The notes beneath the pieces were generated by a model. It had not been told where the DNA came from and made no database searches. It worked only from the letters and a program-made list of their open reading frames with translations. From positions 53,955,001 through 54,019,000 of the forward strand of contig CM048552.1 of the NCBI GenBank assembly GCA_026413225.1: 64,000 bases of DNA, read 5' to 3'. The position numbers and the translations under genes are program-made. Position 1 is the first letter of the stretch. Every line of letters starts with the position of its first letter. This document shows positions 34,313 through 45,400 of the stretch, in pieces. The DNA comes from Otis tarda. Taxonomy: Eukaryota; Chordata; Aves; Otidiformes; Otididae.

Positions 34313-35454
34313 CTAGGCATCCCCATAGGAATCCTGCTTTGTTCAAAGGCCCACAAAAGCATCTGGCTCCCTTAAACTCTACTTTGAAACAGACTGCAGC
34401 AGTGTTTCAGTGGCCAGTTGGAGGGACTTTGGCATCACTGCTTTGCCACCACAGACTGCTCTGTGCCACCACCTCTTCCAAATAGCCCACAGGAGCTGGG
34501 AGCACCCCCAGGCCTGTACTCACCTGGAGAGCCTTGGCCCTGGAGCAGAAAGAGGAGATGGTCCTGTCCTCACTGCAGAAGTTGCATCACACCCACAGGT
34601 GATGCTTTTTAGAAAGCATTGCTAAGAGCTGCCACTCACAGCCTCTGACACAGCTGTGTCTCTCCAGCTCCGGAATCGAGCCCATGTGGACAACTCACGT
34701 GCAGGCTAGAGATGCTCAGGTGCTGCTCTGTCTTACCACTGGGAGCCATTTGGAGCCCTGACTTTCCACAAGAAGAGTCATACCCCAAAGCTTAAAGACC
34801 CCACTCCTCCTTGCTCCCACCTGAATGTCACCTCTTGGAATGTATAACCAAGGCTCGAGGCTGGAATTTGTCAATTCTGCATTTGTCAACTTGTCACCCA
34901 GGAATGTTAATGATCTCCCTGCATGGCCCACAGCCTTCAGAGGTAAAATAGCTCATGTGGAACAGTAGAACTTCCATTGATTTACTTTTAGTGCTTCCAG
35001 GCAGTAAAGCTCTCTTGGCTTTGGCCAGCTAATTGTATTTTCTGAAGGGATTTTATCTGTCTATCTGTTACGTGCCAGTGGGATGGTGAGGGTGTAGCTG
35101 GATGGGCTCACACACGTGGGAAGACTGGCAGACTGCTAAACATCAGAGGTCTTTTAGACAGGCTGTGGTGGGAGCCATTTGATTTCAATAACAGCACAGC
35201 TTTTGGTCCAGTTAAGGCATGCAGCGTGGTGGGTCCAGGTGAATGCAGCAGATCACTCTGCAAAAGTCAGTGGAGCCGTCCCTTGCTTTTATTTGAACAA
35301 AAAAAAAGTCTCTTTTGCAAGCTACCTTGTCTGCTAACCCTAGCAGAACTGCAGTTACATCTGGTGGCACTGGAGCAATAGCACAGCAAGTCTGGCTCTA
35401 TCAAGCTTCTCTGGCCTGTGGAAAAGCTGTGCAGATGCACCTTCATGGTGATGA
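34313..35454. other. Non-coding sequence
   Basis: No gene, RNA or named repeat recognised; frames are short and overlapping. Confidence 0.5.
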
Positions 35455-35760
35455 TAACTGAGATGTTTAATCTCCCATCTGCGATGAGCTATTAACATCC
35501 ACACAATTAGTTACTGTAGCCCAGCGATGAGCAGTAACAGAAGATGCTGTGGTATCTCTACTGCACATTAATATCTGCCCTTAGTAAAATAAAGCGGCGC
35601 ATCTGTGTGAAAGCGATGTATGATATATAACACTGCCAGATGAGTTTTCCCTGGCATCTGAAAGGCAGAAATGCAAGCAGAGCACACGCATACAGCCCAG
35701 CACATGAACACACATCATTTAATTATTAAAGGCATGTCTAAACTTGTCACAGATGGGACA
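35455..35760. promoter_or_regulatory. Candidate conserved non-coding element with repeated GCGATGAGC
   Basis: The 9-mer GCGATGAGC appears at 35481-35489 and 35524-35532, and GCGATG again at 35613-35618. Around these lie ATTA-type cores (CTATTAACATCC, ACAATTAGTTAC, CACATTAATATC, TTTAATTATTAAAGG near 35718), a CATCTG E-box and CpGs kept at AAGCGGCGCATC. No coding frame crosses it. Repeated CpG-containing motifs with homeodomain-type cores are compatible with an enhancer. Confidence 0.3.
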
Positions 35761-36519
35761 CTTCTCTGAACCTGGGCATTATTGCTTTCTGAATATCTTA
35801 CCCTCTCACAAGATTTACTGAAACTCTTTCTCCCTGAGCACAATACAGGAGCCAGAGCTGACATTTGAAAGCCGAAGCAGTTGTCTAAATGCAAAAGACA
35901 ATAAATCTATACCAGGAAAAAGGCCAAAATGATCTTAGGATAGCTGGAAAAGGGTATCTCTAGGCCAATCTCCAGATGGGAATCCAGACCAGCCCCTGTT
36001 GAGCTGCCACTGTAGCTGCTTGACACTTCAGACCTTTGGTTTTATTTTTCGAATTTGCTTTTAGTGTAATTTTTCACAGCCCTTATGAACAGGTTCCACT
36101 GAAACTCCCCAGATCTCTTGACGTGTTTTGGTGTTTTGGAGTCCAGCCTCAGCTCACAGGGTGAAAAAGGTGCATGTCAGAGCTCCAATGCCCTGGGCTT
36201 CAGGAGGACCTAGGTCTCCTGTCACGACCAGTACCCAGCAGGAGGGTCACTCTCCCTCCACATCCCCTTGCAAAGTTGAAGGGCCTGGCCTCAGGACTGT
36301 GGGTTCCTTCCTTTTTTTGGAACATGTGCCAATGTCTTTGGGGGTGGAGAGGAGAGGAGCCCCGCTATCCATGTTAACAATGACTCAATGTGTTATTTCT
36401 GGCAGCTATTCCACAATATTTTTTTTCTGCGTTAAAATTCAAGAGCCTAGGAAGGCAGCTCAGGGCTAGACTCCAGGATGCTAAATCCTGTAACTCAGAG
36501 CAATACACAACTGTGTAAC

Positions 36520-36541
36520 AAAATATATATGTATATATTTT
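36520..36541. repeat. 10-bp AT palindrome
   Basis: AAAATATATA at 36520-36529 pairs with TATATATTTT at 36532-36541 around TG. This AT-rich cruciform-prone site may reflect simple TA slippage. Confidence 0.7.
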
Positions 36542-36966
36542 TTTAAAAAGACCACCCCATCTCAATGTTCTTATTGAGAAAATCTTTCAAGCATCTGGTA
36601 AATTATTTTTTAAAAACCCAGTAACCCAAATCTCCAAGGGCTGTGCAGTCTCATGCTGTGCTGGTGTATCTGTCTTGGACTGGCCTTTCAATTTGCCACC
36701 TTCTGGCTACTGCCCACTCCAGCGCTGCCCTGGTGCAGCCAGCTGCACCAAGCGCGTGTCCTGGCATGGAGAGGATGGACACCCATGACCCTGCCACCCG
36801 ACACTGGGCTGCACCACAGTGACCCAGCTTCCTGCACCCCTTGACAGAAGAGGGGGTGCTGGGGACAGTGAGCATCTCTCCAAGTCACAGGCCTGCCCCA
36901 GGGGCTGCAGGTGACTCAACAGAGGGTATGCAACCATTTATTTTTTTGTTTGTTTTTTTTTCTCAG

Positions 36967-37087
36967 ATTTCTTCCAGGTGAGCCACTCAGCCCCGGAATA
37001 CCTGCAGAGAGCACAAAGCTCACGCCAGTCATGCAAAGCCAAGGATCAAGTTGAAGCCTTCGAGGCCAGCGCTGCACTCGGGTCAAG
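36967..37087 (+). other. Candidate internal exon (unconfirmed)
   Basis: A T-rich tract at about 36938-36963 ends in TTTTTCTCAG at 36966, a strong acceptor-like sequence. 121 bases later the sequence reads TCAAG|GTATGT, a strong donor-like sequence. One of three frames is open across the whole segment (39 full codons, phase 2 at the start), including SAPEYLQRAQ and DQVEAFEASA; I recognise no protein family in it. A second donor-like CAG|GTGAGC sits at 36973-36981, within nine bases of the acceptor, which weakens the reading. It could be a coding exon, an lncRNA exon or coincidence. Confidence 0.16.
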
Positions 37088-38385
37088 GTATGTGACAAGC
37101 CCCTGATGGCCGGCAAGGGTGTTGTGGGGTGCTCCACACATCTCAGGGGAATCCTGGGCTTGCAAGACACTACGGAAATGCAAGGCATCATTGTTCCTAT
37201 TCCTCCATGCCCCAGTCGCTCCATCCCTCCTTTAGATCTTGCAAAGGGGAACATCCACGTCCACTGCCTTTATTGACCCCTCCACACCAGCAGCTGCCTT
37301 GCAGAGATTAGCGTCCTCCCCCTACCCCCAGGCCAGCCCACCGCATTAGCTGTTCCTCTCCTGGTTGCCCTCACTATGTGCCAGCACGTCCCTGGGGGTC
37401 CCCAGGGGCCACCGCTGCTCACGACATTGAGATGCTTTCCTCTTCCCCAGCAGCCCTGCCTCTACATGCTCACCCCTGGCACCACAGCCCAGACTCTACA
37501 GGGCTTCCCACATGGCTTTGGGAGAGGTGGCTGGTTTTGAGGGAAGCAGAGGTTGGTAGCTGCAGAAGGCAAGGGATGAGAGAAAGAAACAGAGAGAGAG
37601 AAAACAAAGCTCCTGGAAGAGCTATAGAGCAAGAAGGGAAGCTCTCCCATGGATCCAAGGGGCGTCAGCAGTGCCTAGAAGGTGGAGGACACTAGGGAGC
37701 AGGTTGAAGCAGAGATGGTAATGCTCTGCCGTGGTTGCCTAGCCATCTTACACAGCCAAGCCAGGTCCATGGCACAGGAGGTCTCCTGCAGGAGAGTGTT
37801 GCCGCAAGGAAAGCAAGGTATGCATCTGAAGCATGAGACCTCAGCAAATGTGGATTTGGGGCTCAGCCTCCAAACTTTGGTGCTTTACATGTGGCTCCTG
37901 GCTGCAAGCCCTTCTGCCTGCTGAATTTTGTGTCCAAGTTTTGCTCTCTCCCCCTCTCTCACTTTTGTGCTTTTCTGGTCTGGTAGAAGCTTCACTCTGG
38001 GCTGGCCAGGGTTGAAGCACCAGCTGGGAGCACAGGGGAAAGGAGCAGAGACCACAGTGGTGGAGGCAAGTGGTGGCTCCAGATGGTGGGGAGGGGACTC
38101 CATGGTGGGGGGCAGGGGAAAGGAAAAGCTGGAGGGAAGCAGGTAGGGTGGAATGAGTTGAATGAGAATTCGCAGGAAAAAGAGACCATTCAGCTGGGCG
38201 CCACATGCCTCGCATTGTGAGCGACTCCTCTCTGTCTGCAATGGTTTGGTTAATGCTTAGAAAGGGAATAAAATGTGTGTATGCCATATTTTTTTTTTTT
38301 TGCTAATAACAGTGATCTATTTATAGACTGTAAATTATACACCGTGAACGTTGCTCAGAGACAAGACATTATTTTGCTGCCAACA
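37088..38385. other. Non-coding sequence, locally GC-rich
   Basis: Overlapping frames on both strands to about 148 codons, no domain. A G-rich stretch at 38088-38118 could form a quadruplex. No gene recognised. Confidence 0.5.
38088..38118 (+). other. Possible G-quadruplex with one long loop
   Basis: G4 at 38088-38091, G4 at 38093-38096, G6 at 38107-38112 and G4 at 38115-38118; loops of 1, 10 and 2 nt. The central loop exceeds the usual 7-nt limit, so it is weaker than the motifs at 5.56 and 22.4 kb. Confidence 0.4.
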
Positions 38386-38474
38386 GGGAAAAGGGAAGGA
38401 AAGAAAAAAAGAAAGAGACAGAGAGAAGCAGAGAGAGAGGAAGAGAGACAGAGGGAACGAGAAAGTGAGGAAGC
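38386..38474 (+). repeat. GA-rich purine tract
   Basis: About 89 bp of almost pure A and G, broken only by a few C and T residues, with many GAGA and GAAA units. Low-complexity sequence; the charged frame across it is a composition artefact. Confidence 0.8.
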
Positions 38475-39050
38475 TGTGAGCCTCTGCAACTCCTCCTGCA
38501 CCTCATGCATTTACAGCAAAGGGCACATTGTGTGCAAGAGAGATGACACTGAAAAGGAGAGGCATACGGGGCCGGCTCTGGGAGCCCAATCCCTCTCCTT
38601 CCTTCCTGACATGGAGGAAACATGTGCGATCATTTCTGAATGAGTCAGGGTATTTTCTAGGGCCTTCTCTGAGTGGGAGAGCAAAACGCCGTGAAAAATG
38701 TTGCACGGGAGCTGATGGCCTGTGATGTCTGGCTCCCTCCTGTCCGCTGCAGACACAAGGGCATGGGCCACCTGACTGGCTTTCCTGGCCCCCCAGCAAG
38801 CTATTTCTGAGTGCTTCAGAAAAATGCTTTACTATTCCCTCTCCCTTTTAAAGTTCTTTTTCCTGGTTTCCCTCCAGAAGCCCTCTCCCTCCTTTTGCGA
38901 ACACACATGAACAGAGAAGACATTTGAACCCGAATTAATCTGCCAGAATTAGAAACCCAGCCACGCTGCCTCCCTTTGCAGTCAATAGAAGAAGGGAGAG
39001 AAAGCAATTCACCTGCTTGGTCTCCATATTGATTACAAGATGGCCCTACC

Positions 39051-39078
39051 ATATTATACCTATAAGATGGTATAATAT
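39051..39078. repeat. Perfect 10-bp inverted repeat
   Basis: ATATTATACC at 39051-39060 and GGTATAATAT at 39069-39078 pair exactly around the 8-nt loop TATAAGAT. Confidence 0.78.
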
Positions 39079-39947
39079 TTAAGTATCTCACATTAGATGA
39101 GACAAGTCTAGGCCTTATGAGAAACCCTACAAATTGTTCCCAGCAAGCTTGCTGTATACAGGATGAAACTACTCAGAAGTAATCCTAGGCCATGGCAGAA
39201 TAAGAAAGATTTATTTTTAATGCAACTACTGATAAATTTTTCAATGAACCCCGGGGCTTCAGAAAGGATCAGAGCAAATATAACATAGCTTCTTTTTTTT
39301 CCCTGAATCTTAGTAACCTCTTTCTTTGGATCTCTGAGCTTTGTCACCGAAATATTCCTTTCTTTCCATAATAGTCTACTTCCTTTTTCTCGTCTAGATT
39401 TCATATTGTTTTTAGTACTCCATTCCTTTTGGTTTTATACACTGGGAAAAGAATAAGAGGTTTTGACCCAGCTAGCCTATAGCCTTTATCATCTGTGAGG
39501 TTTCCTCATATCTACCTTGTATGATCAAAATAGAAAACTAGAAATGTGAAACCCACTAATTTTACAGCCACACTGGGAAAAGCACCATATATCCACCCCA
39601 CTGGCACTGCAAATAGACCCTTGAGTGGCAACCCAGTGCAAAACATCTGTAATGTCCTCTAAGGGATGTCACAATCCAGATATGGACCAGAATGAGATAC
39701 TACTCCTGACACAGCCTCAGATGCAAAGAGCACTTGTGTGGAGGCATGCAACACAGATCCAAATTCAATCCATCTCTCTTTTCTCTGGTACTTAGTAACT
39801 GGCTCAGATTTGGAGTGCTCAGGGTCAATCATTTTCTGCAGACAGGGCTTCCCTACATTTCAGTGAGGACAACAAGGGATGCCAAATACAGAGACCTGGA
39901 AAAAGATGAGAGAGATTTGTTTGACAGTCTATTGAGTCATGAACAGT

Positions 39948-39976
39948 TGAGTAACGGGTGGCTGAGTAACTGGCGG
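39948..39976 (+). repeat. 14-bp tandem repeat
   Basis: TGAGTAACGGGTGG at 39948-39961 and TGAGTAACTGGCGG at 39963-39976, 12 of 14 bases alike, separated by one base. Confidence 0.6.
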
Positions 39977-41410
39977 GGTACTGCTTGGCATTGTTTCAAC
40001 CATGTGTTGCTCAAGAGGAAGGAACAATTTAAGCCAGTCATGCTCGGGATGGAGCTAAAGCAAGATCATGAATTTGGACCTGAGTTTGCGGGGCAAAAAG
40101 CCCAAAGTTGTTCTCTAAGCTGTTGTTTAGGAGGGATGGCATACACAGGTAAGATCATGCCACGTTCAATGCCATCTAATGAAATCTGTGAGCACCCTGG
40201 AAGCACCAGCAAGTAAATAGGAGCAACAGCATTACAGCACTTGACACCAAGAGCCTGCCCTCTGCAGTTGTTGTTACAAGCCAGCCTAGGACACTGTCAT
40301 AGAGAGCAATCTTCCTCATGAGTGCTTGTTTGGTGACCTGTGTGCAAAGGGACTCTCTAGTTCCACTTACAGAGGCACAGGAATACCATCTCAGATGAAT
40401 TCAAGGGTAACTCTCATGGAGTGCTGTACAGAGGTAACAGAGCAGACACCTAGCAAAATGTTACATCATATAGAGTCCTGTAAGTGTGTTCAGAGATACT
40501 GACTTCTGCCCTGGAGGTATTATTTGATATAGAGCCTTTAGCAGAGATACTGTGTCACCAAACTGCCTTTGCACCCCAGCAGTGGCTCTTTCTACAGCTT
40601 GGAGAAGACATCTATGCCAGCAGTAATGCGTGGGCAGGGAACTTGCGAAGCAAATGCTGCTGCCAAATAAATAGAAACTCAGAACTCCAAAGTTTTCGAT
40701 TTGGCCTGGAGGACAAGTCAACCAGCAGAATGGATCAGCCTAGCTACTCCTGATCCAAGCCACAGGGAATAGCCATACCTAAGCAGAGTCCACCCTTCTC
40801 CCTCAAGCTCTGATCTTGCCAGAGCTCAAACACAAGCAACATGAAAGAGTATCCCACAGTTGCTGATGAATTAGTACATGCTGCCTTCTCTCTGAGTCTG
40901 TGCTAAAGCTAAAACTGTCTATATCAGATTAGAGAGCTACATTCTCTCCCCAAACCCTGACACCTGCAACCCTGCCTCGCTCCTATCCCCTGAAACTCAA
41001 AACCAATTCCTGGACCAGTGCTCCCACCAAGCAGGCTGGCATCCCGTACCCTTGGCAGGGTCTTGCAGCCAACTTGCATTTTCACTGGTGCAGCAAATCA
41101 GAACTGAGCAGTCTCATGATCTCAGCCTTGCAGGACACAGCAGTCTCCAGAGCTGCTGTCTGTAGCCTCCACTCTCAAACCCTTCCCATGCCAGAAATCC
41201 TCTTGTCTCCATGCCACACCACCCAGCCGTAGCTGCCGCTCCAAGGGCAGATGCCTGCCAGGGAGACCCAGCAGGGCTGAAGTTCTGCAGAATCGCATCT
41301 GCTTCTTTGTCCTGATTTCCCCCAGCTAGCTCATCTGCTATTTCATTCAGCTGAAGTCACGACAGCTTTTCCAGTCCTACGTAGGCAGGGCAGATCCCTT
41401 CACAGTTAGA

Positions 41411-41432
41411 TTTTTTTTTTCTTTTTTTTTTT
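41411..41432. repeat. T-rich run (T10 C T11)
   Basis: Ten T, one C and eleven T. Simple low-complexity sequence. Confidence 0.9.
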
Positions 41433-42284
41433 AATGAGTATTATTTTAGGGTGGAGGTGGAGGGGAGGGTGCTTAAATGCAAAAGTGTGAATCTATAGCA
41501 TAAAATCTCCACTCAGCCTAAAGGAAGAAGCTGGCAGATTGATGGAGAGCGTCACCACAGTGTGAAAGAACAAATAGGGTGAAGATGCTGCCAGATGGGA
41601 AACTGAATTCTCCCTGACTCAATGAGCATTGATATCATTGGTAGTGTATGTACCACTGGCACATTCTGCAAATAGACTTTAATTTTAGCTGTAGCTACCA
41701 CCAAATTCTGCCCTGGTCTATAAGCAGCAGCAGAATATTGTACCCAAGTGATCTGGGGGCACAGAAAATCCTTTTCTTGTCCCACTCAGTAGATCCCAGT
41801 TTCAGACCTCTGTCCTTACACCAGTGACTTTAGTGGCCATGGGTAAAGAAGACTGGAAGGATGTCTCCCCTGTGCACATCCCTTCCATCTCTCTGACAGC
41901 TGGAACCTCCTTGCAGTGAGAGACCTAGAAGGGGTGGCTCTTTGCAGAAGGGAAGATGGTTTCTACGTGGGTGAGATTGTTGTTGTGAGGACTCTAGAGA
42001 AGGCGAAAAACCTCCTCTGTTACTAAGCAGGGATCTGAAGGCCGTTGTCGGGGGAGAAGCAGACGAATTGCCATAAAAGGAAGAATTATTCTGCCTGCAG
42101 CCAAACCACCTCGACTCTGATCTCGTCAGATCTCACAGCAGCAGTGGGGCTGGTCAGTGCAGGAAGGGGAGTCCTCTGGGAAGAAACAAGGTGTTGCAGT
42201 GACGCAAGGAAGGAGAGAGGGAGCTCCTCATCCTGTATAGACAGTAAACACGTTCCCTCCATGGACTTCTTAAGGTTTTCTTTC

Positions 42285-42400
42285 CTGACCGAAAGGAGTA
42301 GAGCCCTTTACGATCTGGAGGGTGCTAAGTGTGCATCACATGGAGCGTCTAATCCAGCTTTATCATCTAATTCCAGCAGGAGTAATTAGATAATGCCGGA
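42285..42400. promoter_or_regulatory. Candidate conserved non-coding element
   Basis: Within about 115 bp lie GTCTAATCCAGC, CATCTAATTCC and GGAGTAATTAGATAATGCCGG, three homeodomain-type sites, together with CpGs at GACCGAAAGG, TTTACGATC, GGAGCGTC and GCCGGAG. No coding frame. The call rests on motif clustering only. Confidence 0.26.
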
Positions 42401-45400
42401 GTACCCTCCCTCTCTTTCCACCTTCTTTCCTCCTTCACCTGAACTGCTCCAACTGGTTGCCAGCTGCAGTACTGTTTGAACAACTGCATATGACAAATGT
42501 CGTTACAAGCAATGTAAGGCCTTGGGAACAAAGCGACCCACTGCAAAACCCCCCATCGGGAGCAGAATGACCCCTTGCTTGATCAGCAGGAGGACTCCCA
42601 GGACACTAAAGCAGGAATGGGCATGGTGAAGGAGAGGCAACTTAGAGCACAGGGCCTACATCCATCGATCTTGCACCAGAGTCAACATGAATCGCTGTGG
42701 ACCGCAAAAAAAACCAGGCACCCTCAGATCCCAGCCCCTTTTCTGCAGTTCCCAGGGACTGCCTCAGGCAGCTTATCTCCTTGCTTCACCTCTGAACAGT
42801 GCCCTGCACAGGCAGCAGAGCTGCAGAGGCTGACACAGCAGCAGCACCCCCCAATGTCCTTGAAGTCCCTGGGACAGATCTAACAACAGGGCTAAGTAGA
42901 CCCACACTAACTTTCCCTAGTACTCAATCAAGTCAATGTTGATTTCTCTCCACATGCTAATTGTTTAAATTCACCATAAGACAAGTAGGAGGAAAAGAAT
43001 AGATCAGGGGAAAGAAATAACCAGCTCTTGTCCTGCTGCTCTTTGGCCAGTAAAGTGATAAGGCAGAAAAGAGAGAGGAGGCTTTTCCCTCACCGCATTA
43101 AGAAGCTGAAAATTGAAGAGCAAATGACGAGTATATTTGAAGATAGCACAAATCCTCGATAAAGCTTCTCTGAAACTTGATGAAAAATTTCAAAGTGCAT
43201 CAGGAAAGCTAGGATTCTCTAAAGGATAAATCCATCAGACAGGACAAATTGAGGAGAAGAGAGAGGCACAGATGGTTGGTCTGGGCTCTCCAGAGTGAGG
43301 CAGGGGTGTAGAGTGAGCTTTAACCTCTGTGGAGCCTGTTGGCTCAAGGTCAGGGATGGAGCACTAGCATAGAGGTGAGGCACCCAGGGCCTCCAGTCTC
43401 TGCTAAGCGTCTCTTGTAATTTCAGGAAACAGCCCCAGCATGCTCACACTACAGATGGAGAGGCTACTGGGGCAACCATGAGTCCCCATCTTGCCTTACT
43501 TTCTGTCCAGTTCCCTGTCTCAGGGACAAGCTCTGCACAGCACAAGCAAGCATCATACTTGATAGCTCCCTGCCTCACCAGGAAAGCAGGGGAGGATGCT
43601 CTTCTCTGGGCAGCAAAAAGGCCAAGCTTGTTGCAGATGTGGTGTCGAGGTCTTTGGGAGGAGATGTAAATGCAGTCCTTAACCTCAAGTCTTGGTTTTC
43701 TCCAGTGTCTCCTATAGGAGACCAAGCAGAAGCACTCCTCCTAGCTTTCCAGATCTACACGAACCCTAACTACCCCAATATGGAAAGATTTGTCCTGAAT
43801 TTCTTATCTGCTCTTCAACGATTTCTTCTACCCCCTTCCCATTTCCAACAAATTATTCCCTTGGAACAGGTCTGTAATTAAGAAACCGTACAGGGGACTT
43901 TGTCATCAGGTAAATACAGAACATGGTGTCTGGAGACAGAAATTCTTTCAATGAAGATTAATTAGGCAGAGCTCCTCTCCCAGTCTGTCTGGCAGTCGAG
44001 AGAACAGGGTTTAAACATAGGAGAGAAGAGCCAACACTCTCCCCTCTGCACATCCAGCATCACACAGTCAGTAAACACCCCTCTTGGGAGGGGGGCTCTT
44101 CAGAGGATATAGACAGTTTCTCTGTTTGCATGCTTTTTATTCAGGAAGAGCTCCTACTAAGACTAGCTCATGCAGCAGCAGTGAAAAAGGCCAGAGAAAA
44201 TGCACTTATTCTTGATCAGAAAGAACCACATTTATTTGTCCCATGTGCATCTGCTTCTCAGAGGGGACGCGGACAGGAACTGATGTTTGCAGTGCACCCA
44301 GCGCTTGGTGGGAAGGCAGGTCCAAGAGAAGGCAATAGGACACAGCTATGTTTCTTCCTGGCAGATCATCCTGGCAACAGATGTTTTGCCTTAGGAGTCT
44401 GTGCTCTTCAGTGCTCACCAGCCAGCAGCAACCTGACTGCAAAGGCCTGAGTCAGTGAAGGGAGCAGGAAACACACAGGGATAAAGAGAAAGCACAACTT
44501 TGCTTTACATGTTGAGTGGAAAAACAAAATATCCCCCATGAGGACAGAAAACCACAGAGGCCACAGCACACAAAGCAAAGGAATAGATGGAGAGATGATG
44601 CAGAACTCAGCCCAGAAACTATGTTAAAGCAGGAAGGAGAAAAAGGGCCGAGGAAAGAACTACCAAGCATCTGCCACTGAAATTAATTGAATGCAGCCAG
44701 AGAAGGAAAAAGCTCAAGAGAAGAGAGGAAAAACAGAAGCAGATCGTGGTGGAGAGTGAAAGAAATTGGTGTGGGAGAGAGTGCTCACCCTTTCACAAGG
44801 AGACCTAGACGTATAGCTCCTGTTAGACAGGTGTGGGCAGGAGTGGGTTACCCCAAAAGAAGGAGACTCCTTTTCCTCCATCTTGCACAGGCACATATAA
44901 GACATTCTCCTGTGCCTGAGTTTCATATACGAACCCACCCAGCAGCATTCCAAAGACCAGAGGGAAAAGATGTGCTCTTAACAGTGGTCCCTTCCCCATC
45001 ACCACTCTCCAGTAGGTAGTGTGGGCTTTGTGGCTATCAGCAGCAGATTTTAACCTGAGATGGGAAGGTTTAGCCAGACTGGCCACCTCTGATCATCCAG
45101 TCCTGACACAGACTGCTGATAACAGGAGCACACAACTCTAGACAACGATCTTAAAAAAGGCTCCTGCTTATGCATAATGACTTGTTCTTTTAATAACAGT
45201 GACAATACCTGCACTTCTTGTAACAAGTTCAGCCCTCAGGACATTTAATGGCAGAGTCCCAGAAAGCTGGATTAGCTGGCATGGGCACTTCAGGGAACAT
45301 CAGGTCTCATCTGGGAGGTACGTGGCTTCAAGTAAGCTCTTGGCCCAAGGTATGACTGAAATGCTGCCGACATTCCTGGGAAAGAAGGAAGGAAAAAAGA

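Larger units (their letters stand above)
38475..42284. other. Non-coding sequence
   Basis: No gene recognised. Holds a 10-bp inverted repeat at 39051-39078, a 14-bp tandem repeat at 39948-39976 inside an unremarkable 160-codon frame (39734-40216), and an interrupted T run at 41411-41432. The rest shows nothing I can name. Confidence 0.5.
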
